A stretch of 34,905 bases of DNA from CAYHPY01 sp964358485 (GTDB taxonomy: Bacteria > Elusimicrobiota > Elusimicrobia > UBA1565 > UBA9628): the NCBI GenBank assembly GCA_964358485.1, contig CAYHPY010000032.1, forward strand, positions 1 to 34,905. Direction: 5' to 3'. Position 1 is the first letter of the stretch; each line of letters starts with the position of its first letter. The translations under genes were made by a program, and so were the position numbers. The notes below the pieces were generated by a model, which saw only the letters and a program-made list of their open reading frames with translations, had not been told where the DNA came from and ran no database searches. This document shows, piece after piece, positions 7,095 to 15,052 of this stretch.

Positions 7095-7597
7095 TTCTTG
7101 CCCATGTCCTGCGCAGCCTGGGCGGCCTTGATCAGGGAGTGGATCGAGATGAGCGCGAACCCGGCCGGGAGGATGATCCAGAACCACCAGCCCGGGACGG
7201 CCCAGCCGCCGGCGGTAAACAGAATCGAGGCGCTGTCCTTCTCATCTTTGAGAAAAAACCACGCGGCGCGGGTCAGCAGGATGGAGATTCCGGCGCAGGA
7301 AAGCCGCGCCGCCAGGTGAAACGGGGGCTTCAGGCGGTCCGGAAGGAGGGCGACCCCGGTGTCGAAGGCGAAATGCTTTTCATCGGCCATGGCCAAGCCC
7401 GCCCCCAGAAAGCCCACCCAGAGGACCAGGTGGCGCAGGAAGGTATCTCCCCAGAGGATGCTGGTCGAGAAGAGCTGGCGCATGAGGACCTGGACGAATG
7501 CCATCGTGACCATGACGGAAAGAATCGCCACCAATAAGGCGCTTTCCGCCTTGACCAGGGCGGCGTCGAGCCGGGCGAGCGCCCCGGCCGGCTCACT
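7091..7597 (-). CDS. dctQ: TRAP transporter small permease subunit DctQ; start codon unresolved
   Basis: DctQ is the four-helix membrane partner of DctM. The recognisable protein begins near ALARLDAALVKAESALLVAI and has four membrane segments, including VTMAFVQVLMRQLFSTSILW and the conserved LWVGFLGAGLAMADEKHFAF (Trp followed by the GA and H-F/D region). It ends ATGA-coupled to dctM. No ATG, GTG or TTG lies in this frame near the dctP stop: the nearest are an ATG at 7738, 146 nt inside dctP, and TTG/GTG at 7534/7531, which would remove the first helix. A GTG overlapping the dctP stop as GTGA (7596-7593) is one frame off. The 5' limit given is simply where dctP ends. A small indel or an unusual start such as ATC at 7609 is possible. 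Confidence 0.85.
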   Translation of the reverse strand, partial: SEPAGALARLDAALVKAESALLVAILSVMVTMAFVQVLMRQLFSTSILWGDTFLRHLVLWVGFLGAGLAMADEKHFAFDTGVALLPDRLKPPFHLAARLSCAGISILLTRAAWFFLKDEKDSASILFTAGGWAVPGWWFWIILPAGFALISIHSLIKAAQAAQDMGKK

Positions 7598-8633
7598 TGG
7601 ATTTTGGATTCTTCCCCTCCGGGGCCTTCTTGCGGAATTCCTCCAGCGACTTCTCCACCCGGGCGAGCAGTTCCGGCGTATAAAGCTTGCCGGCCAATTC
7701 CTTGCGGGCGAAGACCCCCAATTCCCGGTATTTGGCAATGATCTCGGGGGTGGAGGCCCCGGTCATCGAGAGGCCCTGGGCTTTCAAGGTCGCCAAGGCG
7801 GCATCGTTCTCCTTGCGGATCAGGCCGTTGAGGCGTCCCAGATGCTTGGCGCTGATTTCCTTAAGAGCGGCGCGGTCCTCGGGGGCCAGGCCCTCCAGGA
7901 ACTTCTTGGAGACCACCACCGCCCCGGCCGCCTGGGCCATGGGGACCGAGTAGACGAATTTGGTCTTGGTGAACCACTGCATCGTGAGGACCACCGACGG
8001 CGGGCCGTAGACGGCGTCGATCATCCCGGTCTGGAGCTGGCTCATGACGTCGACGACCGGCAGGGGGATCGGGTTGACCCCGATGGCCTTGTAGGCCGAT
8101 TGTGCGATGGGGTCCCCCTCCCAAACCCACATTTTGCACTTCTTCATGTCCTCGGGTTTTTCGATCGGGGTCTTGGAGAAGACATGGACGGGCCCAAGCT
8201 CGGTCCAGCCCAGGAGCTCGTAGCCTCCCTTGTCCAACGCGGCCCGGAATTCCCCATCGAAGGCCTTGTAGACGTGATCAAGCTCGGCGTTGCCCCGGAA
8301 CAGCCACGGCGAGTCCAGGATGCGGACCTCCGGGGCGATCTCCCCGAGCCCGATGCCGGTGAAACCGGCGGCGTGGAACTGGTTGATGCGGATTTTCTTG
8401 ACCACGTCCTTCTCGTCGCCGACCACGCCGCCCGCGTACATCTTGAATTTGACTTTTCCGCCGGTCTTTTCCTGGAGTTCCTTGTCGAGCTCCGCCATCA
8501 CTTTCATCCAGGTCGAGCCTTCGGGGATCAGGGTGGCGAACTTAATGGCCTTCTGCGCCGCCGCCGGACTTCGTCCGGCGACCAGCAGAAGGCCAGTCAG
8601 GATCGTTGTTGCCGTTCGTTTAAAACATGTCAT
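7593..8633 (-). CDS. dctP: TRAP transporter substrate-binding protein DctP family
   Basis: This is a periplasmic solute receptor that delivers ligand to DctQM. The signal peptide MTCFKRTATTILTGLLLVAG is followed by the P-subunit pattern: IKFATLIPEGSTWMKVMAEL, TGGKVKFKMYAGGVVGDEKD, FHAAGFTGIGLGEIAPEVRI, VVDVMSQLQTGMIDAVYGPP and the C-terminal helices. At the position of the carboxylate-clamping Arg found in SiaP/DctP (usually K-x-R-V before the small loop) it reads KMWVWEGDP, so this Arg appears replaced by Trp. This suggests a ligand other than a simple dicarboxylate or sialic acid. The start overlaps the end of tatT by 14 nt. It is 346 residues, the normal length. Confidence 0.93.
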   Translation of the reverse strand: MTCFKRTATTILTGLLLVAGRSPAAAQKAIKFATLIPEGSTWMKVMAELDKELQEKTGGKVKFKMYAGGVVGDEKDVVKKIRINQFHAAGFTGIGLGEIAPEVRILDSPWLFRGNAELDHVYKAFDGEFRAALDKGGYELLGWTELGPVHVFSKTPIEKPEDMKKCKMWVWEGDPIAQSAYKAIGVNPIPLPVVDVMSQLQTGMIDAVYGPPSVVLTMQWFTKTKFVYSVPMAQAAGAVVVSKKFLEGLAPEDRAALKEISAKHLGRLNGLIRKENDAALATLKAQGLSMTGASTPEIIAKYRELGVFARKELAGKLYTPELLARVEKSLEEFRKKAPEGKNPKSK

Positions 8634-9480
8634 CGGCTTTCTCCTTCAATGCTTTCGCCTTTTCTTTGGCCACCGCGTCCGCCAGTCCGGCTTCGGGTAA
8701 AGAACCGGGCGTCCCATCCAACACCTTTGCGATCAAGCCGTCGAAGAGCTCCCGGTCAAGGGACGCGACGGCTTGATATTTGGCCTGCAGCAAGTGCCCC
8801 ATTAAAAATTTTCCATCCGTCCTTTTTGCCGCCGCGTCGAAATGCGCTTTGGCCTTTTCGGGGTCTCCCCCCATGATCCTGGGCCGGGAGGCGTAATAGC
8901 TTCCGAAAAACAAATCCGCGCCGCCGAAATAAAATCCCGAGTCGAGCTCCGCCACGCGCTTCATGAGCGCAACGGCTTTGGGGAGCTCGGCGAGGGCCGC
9001 CATGTCGTCGCGGGAGATGTTGATCCGGCCCGCCCAGTTGTAGCCGCTCCAGAAAAGGGCCGGAACCTCACTTTTTTTCGCTTTTTTTAGTTTCCGTTCA
9101 ATCTCTTCCGTCGTCAAATTCCGTAAATCCCGGAACTCCGGATTGCGCCCCAACAGCCGCAATCCGTAATCCTGGCCCCTCTGATAGAAAACCTTCGCCC
9201 TTTCGGGCTCCGTATCCTCTAAAAACAAAAACGCATACCCTCCGTAGCCTTGGGAAGCCAACAACAACAGTTTTTCATTCTGAGCTTCGCTCAGAATGAA
9301 GCCATCCGTCATCTTCAGCTGCGCGGGCATCGACTCCCGGGCCAGCTTGACGTCCGTCTCCGAGAGAAAAGCCGGCAATCCGCCCTCCATCAAGCCGGCC
9401 GTCGAGCGCAGGGCGATCGTCTTCATGGAACAGCCCTGGAAAGCCCAGGCGCAGGCCGCGGCCAGGAAAATCCGTTTCAT
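8620..9480 (-). CDS. tatT: TatT-type TRAP-associated TPR lipoprotein
   Basis: TatT (T component) is a periplasmic TPR lipoprotein that pairs with the TRAP P subunit in TPAT systems, first described in Treponema pallidum. Started at the ATG at 9480 it has the lipoprotein signal MKRIFLAAACAWAFQGC, lipid on Cys17. The family signatures include LLLLASQGYGGYAFLFLEDT, ERAKVFYQRGQDYGLRLLGR, VPALFWSGYNWAGRINISRD, DSGFYFGGADLFFGSYYASR and PEKAKAHFDAAAKRTDGKFL. Length (286) is typical. A promoter ends 8 nt before this ATG, excluding the upstream ATG at 9516. It overlaps dctP by 14 nt, so T and P subunits are probably made together. Ligands of TPATs are thought to be hydrophobic, but the substrate is unknown here. 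Confidence 0.93.
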   Translation of the reverse strand: MKRIFLAAACAWAFQGCSMKTIALRSTAGLMEGGLPAFLSETDVKLARESMPAQLKMTDGFILSEAQNEKLLLLASQGYGGYAFLFLEDTEPERAKVFYQRGQDYGLRLLGRNPEFRDLRNLTTEEIERKLKKAKKSEVPALFWSGYNWAGRINISRDDMAALAELPKAVALMKRVAELDSGFYFGGADLFFGSYYASRPRIMGGDPEKAKAHFDAAAKRTDGKFLMGHLLQAKYQAVASLDRELFDGLIAKVLDGTPGSLPEAGLADAVAKEKAKALKEKADDMF

Positions 9481-9488
9481 CGGTTGCG

Positions 9489-9516
9489 ATTGTACCAAAA
9501 TGTCGTTTCCTATCAA
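9489..9516 (-). promoter_or_regulatory. Leaderless-type promoter of tatT-dctPQM
   Basis: TTGATA (9516-9511), 16 bases, TGG-TACAAT (-10 at 9494-9489), then 8 nt to the ATG at 9480. It has an extended -10 and no Shine-Dalgarno. It lies in the 42-bp gap after the Omp85-like gene, so the transporter can be transcribed separately from it. Confidence 0.75.
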
Positions 9517-9522
9517 GCCATT

Positions 9523-11211
9523 TTACCTGATCGATGGAAATTCGGGCCCGGCCGCCTCGGCCAGGCTGGAGGCCGGGCTTTGGCGGACCTTGCGGCTGGA
9601 GCTCGAGAAAAAATCGAAAGCCTGGCCGCCGCGCAGGGAGAAGACCAGCCGGTCGGAGCCCGGTCCTCGGTTGAGGGCGTAGGCCAAGTCGATTCGGAGG
9701 AGATTGCCGTGCCGCGAGCGGGTGGCCACCGCCCGCAGGCCGATCCCGATGTCGGATTTAAACCGCGCCGGGGAGAAGCCGCTGCCTTCCGGAACCGCGG
9801 CCCCGGCGTCGAAAAAAGCCGCCGCGCCGAGCCGGAAGAGGGAATTGACGCGCCGGAAGGCGGCGCCGGGAATTTCCGGGAAAAAGAACCGGCTCTCCGC
9901 GTTGAAGAGGAGGGATTTGGCCCCGGCGAAGGAGTGGTTTTTGTAGCCGCGCAAGCCGGTGTTGCCTCCCAGGAGAACTTGATTCTCTCCGTCCAGATTT
10001 TTCCCCAAGTTCAGCTCCCCGTGGACGACCAAGGTCTGGGGAAGAGGCTCCGGGATTTTAAAGACGAAGTTCAGGTTCCCGCTCAGAAGCTGGTTTTCCG
10101 AGCGCCCCCGGGACACTCGTCCCGCGGCCCCCAGGCGCGCCAAGGCGAAGCGTCCGGGGCCGAGGGAAAGGCCTTGCTGTTCGATAAAGTTGTAAAGGGC
10201 GGCGTCGCGGTCGGAAGAAAACTCCTTGCCGGCGAAGCCGGCAAGGAATTTCATTTCGTTCCCAAGATTGTAATCTTCGTCCCGGTCCATCGTGTTGACG
10301 CCGTTTTCCCTCAGGTACCGGGGCTGGACCCAGGACCACCCCGCCAGGGGGCCCGACAATTCCCGCCGCGCCGGCAAGGTCCCCGCCCGGGTGTCCACGG
10401 TGGGATGAAAATCCGCCTTGTCGTAATACCAGCCCGCTTCGGCCCGGTGCGTCCAGTCCCCCCCGAAAGGAAGGCGCCGGCCGGCCTCGGCCTGAAGAGT
10501 CCGGTAGGAACTGGTGAATTTGGAGAAATCCTCGGAAGCCTCGTAAAGGACGTCCTCGTTGACGATCCGAAACCAGCGGATTTCGTGGGCGGAAGGGGCG
10601 TCCAGCTCGAAAAAAGGGCGCGCCAGGTCCGCCCCGAAGCTTTCCCCGCGAACGGTGGTCCCGAAAAGTCCCGCGAAGCGGTGGCGGCTTCCGAAGAGGC
10701 GCGGGTCGCCGTAGCGGTATTCGTTGCGGACCCGGGGGCCGAATTGGGACCGGAAGGCGCTCACGCTCTTGCCCCGGCCCAGGAGATTGTTCTCCTCGAT
10801 GCCCGCGATCACGAAATGATCCCCGCCCTCCGTGCCCACCGAAAATTGGGGATTGAGGGTCCACGCGTCCTGGGTCGCGATCCGAAGTTCGCCGCCGGAG
10901 GCGGCGGAGGAGGAAATTTCCACTTTGCGGAAAGACCCGATGCTCCGCAGGTTCCGTTCGGATTCTTGGATTTTGAGGACATCCCAGGGATCGCCGGGTT
11001 TGAGCAGGATCTCCTGGCGCACCACGCTCTCCCGGGTCATGATGTGGATCTTATTGGCGGTCCGGAAAAGCCACCAGTCCTCGGCGGGGATCGACGGGTC
11101 AAAAACGTTGCGGCGCTCGAAGCGGATTCCAGAAACGGTGGCGGTCGAGCGGGGGACCTGGGCGGCCGAAAGGGCCGGCGTAATTATGAGGAAGATGAGG
11201 GTTTTGAGCAG
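9523..11211 (-). CDS. Omp85/BamA-like outer-membrane barrel, probable CTG start
   Basis: Omp85 proteins are outer-membrane barrels with N-terminal POTRA domains that insert or export proteins or lipids. Residues before and after the ATG at 11040 form one POTRA (NKIHIMTRESVVRQEILLKP, then NLRSIGSFRKVEIS). The rest is a barrel of alternating strands, and LLGGNTGLRGYKNHSF carries the (V/L)RG(Y/F) loop-6 motif of the family. Starting at ATG 11040 would cut the first POTRA strand and the signal peptide. The frame continues upstream 57 codons to CTG at 11211 (LLKTLIFLIITPALSAAQ, a clear signal peptide), and a TAG stop lies 9 nt before that, with no ATG, GTG or TTG between. A CTG start or a sequence error is implied. 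It lies between an unknown small gene and tatT. Confidence 0.88.
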   Translation of the reverse strand: MLKTLIFLIITPALSAAQVPRSTATVSGIRFERRNVFDPSIPAEDWWLFRTANKIHIMTRESVVRQEILLKPGDPWDVLKIQESERNLRSIGSFRKVEISSSAASGGELRIATQDAWTLNPQFSVGTEGGDHFVIAGIEENNLLGRGKSVSAFRSQFGPRVRNEYRYGDPRLFGSRHRFAGLFGTTVRGESFGADLARPFFELDAPSAHEIRWFRIVNEDVLYEASEDFSKFTSSYRTLQAEAGRRLPFGGDWTHRAEAGWYYDKADFHPTVDTRAGTLPARRELSGPLAGWSWVQPRYLRENGVNTMDRDEDYNLGNEMKFLAGFAGKEFSSDRDAALYNFIEQQGLSLGPGRFALARLGAAGRVSRGRSENQLLSGNLNFVFKIPEPLPQTLVVHGELNLGKNLDGENQVLLGGNTGLRGYKNHSFAGAKSLLFNAESRFFFPEIPGAAFRRVNSLFRLGAAAFFDAGAAVPEGSGFSPARFKSDIGIGLRAVATRSRHGNLLRIDLAYALNRGPGSDRLVFSLRGGQAFDFFSSSSRKVRQSPASSLAEAAGPEFPSIR

Positions 11212-11225
11212 GACCTGATTCTACT

Positions 11226-11522
11226 TTAAAGGCCCGTTCGATATCTCGCGCATGCGGCCGCGCGCTCGAAGCCCACCAGCCGGCGGATCAGGGCGTTGTA
11301 ACGGGAGTGCGCGGAGTCCGGCTCCCGGCGGCTTAGGCGCTCGTAGAGCCGGCGTTCCGGCTTCTCCAGGGGAGAGGCCACCGGAAATCCCAGGCTCCGA
11401 AGCCGGGGCGCGCCGATCGAGACGAGGAGGGACGCCTCGGTTTCCAACCCCCCGGAAAGATCCCGCAGACCGGTCTCGATAAGGTCGGCGGCGGGAAGGC
11501 CGGAAGTCTCTGGCGCGTTCAT
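11226..11522 (-). CDS. Small hypothetical protein, 98 residues
   Basis: I do not recognise a family. The product is soluble, rich in Leu, Arg, Glu and Ala, with predicted helices around LIETGLRDLSGGLETEASLL and RLYERLSRREPDSAHSRYNA. It has no signal peptide, membrane segment or metal-binding cluster. The ATG at 11522 lies 6 nt after a good promoter -10 box. The stop is 14 nt before the inferred start of the Omp85-like gene, so the two are probably cotranscribed. The good promoter and the spacing support a real gene; amino-acid composition is unremarkable. Confidence 0.65.
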   Translation of the reverse strand: MNAPETSGLPAADLIETGLRDLSGGLETEASLLVSIGAPRLRSLGFPVASPLEKPERRLYERLSRREPDSAHSRYNALIRRLVGFERAAACARYRTGL

Positions 11523-11528
11523 GCCTTT

Positions 11529-11557
11529 AGTGTAACAGACGTCCCCGTGGCCGTCAA
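11529..11557 (-). promoter_or_regulatory. Leaderless-type promoter of the 98-residue and Omp85-like genes
   Basis: TTGACG (11557-11552), 17 bases, TGT-TACACT (-10 at 11534-11529), then 6 nt to the ATG at 11522. It has an extended -10. It lies 14 nt downstream of the fibre gene stop, so the upstream transcript may read into it. Confidence 0.75.
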
Positions 11558-11572
11558 TCGTTAAATGCGGCG

Positions 11573-14500
11573 TCAGCGCCGGCCGATGCAGATGTAGTTG
11601 ATGACGTCGGCGGCGGCGAAGGCCGCCGTCAAGACCAGGCTGCCCGCGGCGGGAAGGGCGGCGATGGCCGCGGGAGTGGTCTGCTCCGAGGCCACGCAGA
11701 TCGGGGCGTTGGCGTAAGCGGTTTGAAAGGTCACCGTGCAGGCCGCCGCGCCCAGAGCGCCGATGGTGATCTTCCCGGCCATGTCGTTGCCGACAAAGGC
11801 CTCCCCCGCGCCGCTGGCGCAGGCGGCGGTGGTGAGGGTCCCTCCCGAGGCGGTCTCGATCTTGCCGCCGTTGCCGTCGATGACCAAGGAGCCCGAGCTG
11901 AGGTGGAGCTTGAAGGCGGGAGTGTTGGTATTGATTCCGACGTTGCCGCCGTTGAAGCCCAGAACCGCGTTGCCGTTTCCGTAGAACATGTGCTTGTTGG
12001 CGGCGTCGGTGGCGTCGTTGACGGTCAGGGCCGCGAGGGTGTCGGCGCCGGGGATCACGCGCAAACCCAGGCCCGTGGCGTTTCTCTGGCGGATGATGGC
12101 CAGGTGGTCGGAGGCCTTGTTGGCGTCCACGGTCAGGCCTGCGGTGGTTCCGTCCAAGGTGAGGACACCGGAACTCAGGTGGAGCTTGGTGGCCGGATTC
12201 GAGGTCCCGATCCCGAAGTTTCCGGCAAAATAATTCAAATCGGAAGATCCGGTCTGATAGACGCCGTAGCCATTGCTGACTCCAGCCACCTTTTGCGACT
12301 CTATATTGAGGCCATAGGCGTTGGTGATGCTTGAACCCGCGCCTACTCCTGGATTGACCGCGTGGAGGGCATAGGCGTTGGAGAGAGTATAGGCCGCTGA
12401 AAAACTATTTGCCTTGGCGTAGACCGCTTGAACGGAAGACGTCACGTCCGAGGCCCCGGTCACACCGGAAAAGAGTCCGTAGGCATCTGCGTTCCCGGTA
12501 AGGACACGGTTGGTAATGATCGCCTGATTGGTCGCGGGCACAATGTTCACCCCAAGTCCGCCCGACTGAATCAGGACATTCCCCGAAACATTGAGTTTTT
12601 CGGACGGCCCCGCCGTCCCGATGCCGACATTGCCGCCCTTTTCGACCACCAGCAAGGTCCCGGTGGAGTTCTGGCTGGAGACCCGCAAGTGGAAGTCGTC
12701 GGCCGCCGCCCCTTGGACCCAGAGGCGGGTGGACGCCGGGGCCGCCGCGCCTCCGACCGAGGCCCGTCCGGTCGAATCGAAGGCCAAGGCGAGGTTGCCC
12801 GAGGAGGCCGGAGAGACCACGGCTCCGGTGTAGACCTCAAGGCCTTTGGTGGCGGTCATCCGGGCCGGCTGGGTGTCGTCCAAAGCGGACATAAAGAGAA
12901 AGTTGGTCGAGCTTTCCGCCCCCGCGGCCGTAACCCCCTGGAGCATCAAGGATGGCGACCATTGCCCGGCGTAATTGCCCCAATTGAGCTGGGAACCGCC
13001 GCTTTTGATCGTGACATGGCGCGTCGCCGCCGCGGTCCCGTGGGTGTCGATGAAGGCGTTGCTGCTGACATGGAGCCCCGCCTGGGGGCTGGTGACGCCG
13101 ATGCCGACGTTGCCCCCGTTGAAAAAGGTCATGCCGTCGACCCGCATCCCGAAAATCTGGTCGGAATCGGTTCCCGTGCCCTGGGATTCCACATCTCCGA
13201 ACACCTGCATCATGTAGCCCGTGGGCGTTCCGCCCGCCGGGTTGGTGTGTTCGAGTTTGAGGACCGAACGGTTGGCTCCCCCGTTGTCCACATTGGTCCG
13301 AATATGGACATCGGCCATGTCCGTGATGCTGTTCTGGCTGGTCCCATCCACCCGCAGGCGGCTGTTGGTGTCGCCCCCGAGATCGGCAACATGGAGCCGG
13401 GCCGAGGGATTGGTCGTGTTGATGCCGACCGCGCCCGAAGAGGTCACCACCAGGAGGTCGGTGGTGCCGTTGGCGCTGGTCACGTGCAGGGAGTAGTTGT
13501 CGGCGGCCCCGCCCTGGATCTTCAGGCGCGCGAGACCGGGGTTGGTCGTGCCGATGCCGAGCCGTCCGGAGCTGTCGAGCCTCATCGCCTCGGCGTTGCT
13601 GGTCACGAAACCCAGGGTGTTGGCGGCCAGGCGGCCGACGCCCAGGTTTTCGATCGCCGTCCCTCCCCCCGCCCCGAAAAGAATTTCCCCCCCGCTGAAG
13701 GCGCTGACGTTTCGGGTGACATCGACGAACGGATTGCCGTCGCCCGGGGCGAAGTAGCGAAGGCGGTCCGCGGCCACGAAGCCGAGGTTGTCGGCCGCGG
13801 GCCGGAAGAGACCCAGGTTGAGGTCGCCGGTGAAGGACGCCGCCGGGGCCCCCGAGGTCCCGGACGGGAGGGAAAATTGGCCGGAAGCCAGTTCCAAGAT
13901 GGAGGCGGGATTGGTGATCCCGATTCCCACCCGTCCCTGGGTCACCACCAAGGTCGAGGTCCCGACCACGAAATCCCCGTTGGAAGTGAAGGTGATCGAG
14001 GACCCAGACCCGTTGTGGCTGACGAACTGACCGTCGACGATGATGTTGCCGGCCACCGCGAGGTCCTGGTTGGCCGACAAGTCGTTGGCCAGGGAATGCG
14101 CATGAGATCCGATGTAGACGTCCCCGGCTTTGTCGACGCCGAAGACCATGTTCCCGTTCTGGGAACTGACGAAAAGGGAATAGGCGTTGGCGGCCTCCGG
14201 CCGCACCTCCAGCCGCCCTTGGGGGGCGTTGAAGCCGAGGCCGAGGTCCCCGGCGGTCGTGAGCCTCATCTGCTCGGTCTTGACCCCGCCCCCGCCCAAG
14301 ACCGAGCCGGTGACCTTGGCCCAGCTGTGTTCCGTGGTCCCGGACACCGCCCAGAAACCGCTAAATCCCGCCTTCTTTGCCAGGCCGATGTCGCCGCCCA
14401 GGATGGCGATCCCGGAATTGTCCTTGCTCGCGTAGATGTCCCCGTTCACGGTGATGTTTCCGCCGGCGATCTCCAATTTCGCGCCGGGGCTGGAGGTCCC

Positions 14501-15052
14501 GAGCCCCACGTTCCCGGTTGTCGCCACAAAAAGATGGTAGACGCTCAAGTCCGGCGCGGTGGTGACCGCCAGGGAGTAGGCGGCCGTTGAGATCTGATTG
14601 ACCACGGTGATGCTGGAGGCCGACATCTTGAGCATGCCGAACATGGTGTCGCCGTATTTGTTGACGTTGGCGATGTTGAGATTGTAGAGGGCGTAGGGCA
14701 CCGAGACCATCGGTTCGCGCGGAGAAAGGACGGTCCCGTCCACGGTGACCTCGACATACGGATCAATCGAAGCCCAGGAGACGGAAGGAAAGCCCCCGTC
14801 GGCTCCGGTATTGGTGATGCCGAGCGGATAGCGGAACAGGCCGGAGTTGACGGCGACCACCGTCGAGCCCGAGGTCCAATATTGCGTCCCCCCGGAGGCG
14901 TCGGTGACGCGGAAGGTGAAGGCGGCGTTGCCGGTGAAAAGCGCTCCCGAGCGCCGCAGGGTGCCCTGGTAGAGTACCCGTTGGGGCGCGGCGGCCATGG
15001 CGGCGGGGCCCAGAGCCAGGATCAGACTTAACGCGGCGGCGATGGTTTTCAT
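11573..15052 (-). CDS. Large secreted fibre-like protein with GIGTTNP-type repeats
   Basis: The 1159-residue product starts at the ATG at 15052 (ATGA overlap with the response regulator) with signal peptide MKTIAAALSLILALGPAAMA. Residues about 21-130 form the N-terminal domain common in secreted fibre-like proteins (VLYQGTLRRSGALFTGNAAF, then SPREPMVSVPYAL). Residues about 180-1050 carry at least nine copies of a G-[IL]-G-x-x-x-P-x-x-x-L motif, such as VGIGTTNP-like segments followed by a short beta strand, separated by variable beta-rich inserts. These resemble phage tail-spike and endosialidase-type fibres. No C-terminal self-cleaving chaperone domain is visible; the end (about 1060-1159) is a separate cysteine-containing Ala-rich domain. 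A surface-exposed adhesin or filament is likely, but the ligand is unknown. Confidence 0.88.
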   Translation of the reverse strand: MKTIAAALSLILALGPAAMAAAPQRVLYQGTLRRSGALFTGNAAFTFRVTDASGGTQYWTSGSTVVAVNSGLFRYPLGITNTGADGGFPSVSWASIDPYVEVTVDGTVLSPREPMVSVPYALYNLNIANVNKYGDTMFGMLKMSASSITVVNQISTAAYSLAVTTAPDLSVYHLFVATTGNVGLGTSSPGAKLEIAGGNITVNGDIYASKDNSGIAILGGDIGLAKKAGFSGFWAVSGTTEHSWAKVTGSVLGGGGVKTEQMRLTTAGDLGLGFNAPQGRLEVRPEAANAYSLFVSSQNGNMVFGVDKAGDVYIGSHAHSLANDLSANQDLAVAGNIIVDGQFVSHNGSGSSITFTSNGDFVVGTSTLVVTQGRVGIGITNPASILELASGQFSLPSGTSGAPAASFTGDLNLGLFRPAADNLGFVAADRLRYFAPGDGNPFVDVTRNVSAFSGGEILFGAGGGTAIENLGVGRLAANTLGFVTSNAEAMRLDSSGRLGIGTTNPGLARLKIQGGAADNYSLHVTSANGTTDLLVVTSSGAVGINTTNPSARLHVADLGGDTNSRLRVDGTSQNSITDMADVHIRTNVDNGGANRSVLKLEHTNPAGGTPTGYMMQVFGDVESQGTGTDSDQIFGMRVDGMTFFNGGNVGIGVTSPQAGLHVSSNAFIDTHGTAAATRHVTIKSGGSQLNWGNYAGQWSPSLMLQGVTAAGAESSTNFLFMSALDDTQPARMTATKGLEVYTGAVVSPASSGNLALAFDSTGRASVGGAAAPASTRLWVQGAAADDFHLRVSSQNSTGTLLVVEKGGNVGIGTAGPSEKLNVSGNVLIQSGGLGVNIVPATNQAIITNRVLTGNADAYGLFSGVTGASDVTSSVQAVYAKANSFSAAYTLSNAYALHAVNPGVGAGSSITNAYGLNIESQKVAGVSNGYGVYQTGSSDLNYFAGNFGIGTSNPATKLHLSSGVLTLDGTTAGLTVDANKASDHLAIIRQRNATGLGLRVIPGADTLAALTVNDATDAANKHMFYGNGNAVLGFNGGNVGINTNTPAFKLHLSSGSLVIDGNGGKIETASGGTLTTAACASGAGEAFVGNDMAGKITIGALGAAACTVTFQTAYANAPICVASEQTTPAAIAALPAAGSLVLTAAFAAADVINYICIGRR
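11902..14513 (-). repeat. Degenerate coding repeats of the fibre protein
   Basis: Nine diverged copies of the motif G-[ILF]-[GN]-x-x-x-P followed by a short beta strand are spread through the gene, from VGLGTSSPGAKLEI near the 5' part to VGINTNTPAFKLHL near the 3' part. Inserts between copies vary from about 30 to 200 codons, so these are domain repeats rather than a tandem DNA array. Confidence 0.7.

Noticed and set aside
7330..7596. 88-codon frame starting at the GTGA overlap with dctP
   Set aside because: The product is Ser/Arg/Trp-rich and runs over dctQ in the wrong frame; it is useful only as a hint to a start problem in dctQ.
9480..9516. ATG at 9516 as start of tatT
   Set aside because: It overlaps the -35 hexamer of the tatT promoter and would precede the transcription start; the ATG at 9480 gives a proper lipoprotein signal.
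9250..11229. 659-codon plus-strand open frame opposite the Omp85-like gene
   Set aside because: Composition is Arg/Gly/Pro-rich with no domain pattern; the minus strand carries a clear POTRA and barrel with the LRGY motif.
11902..14513. CRISPR array or tandem DNA repeat
   Set aside because: Motif copies are diverged at DNA level, irregularly spaced and in frame; they are protein domain repeats.
12428..14590. 720-codon plus-strand open frame opposite the fibre gene
   Set aside because: A shadow caused by Gly/Asn/Thr-rich repeats on the minus strand; no recognisable fold or start signal.
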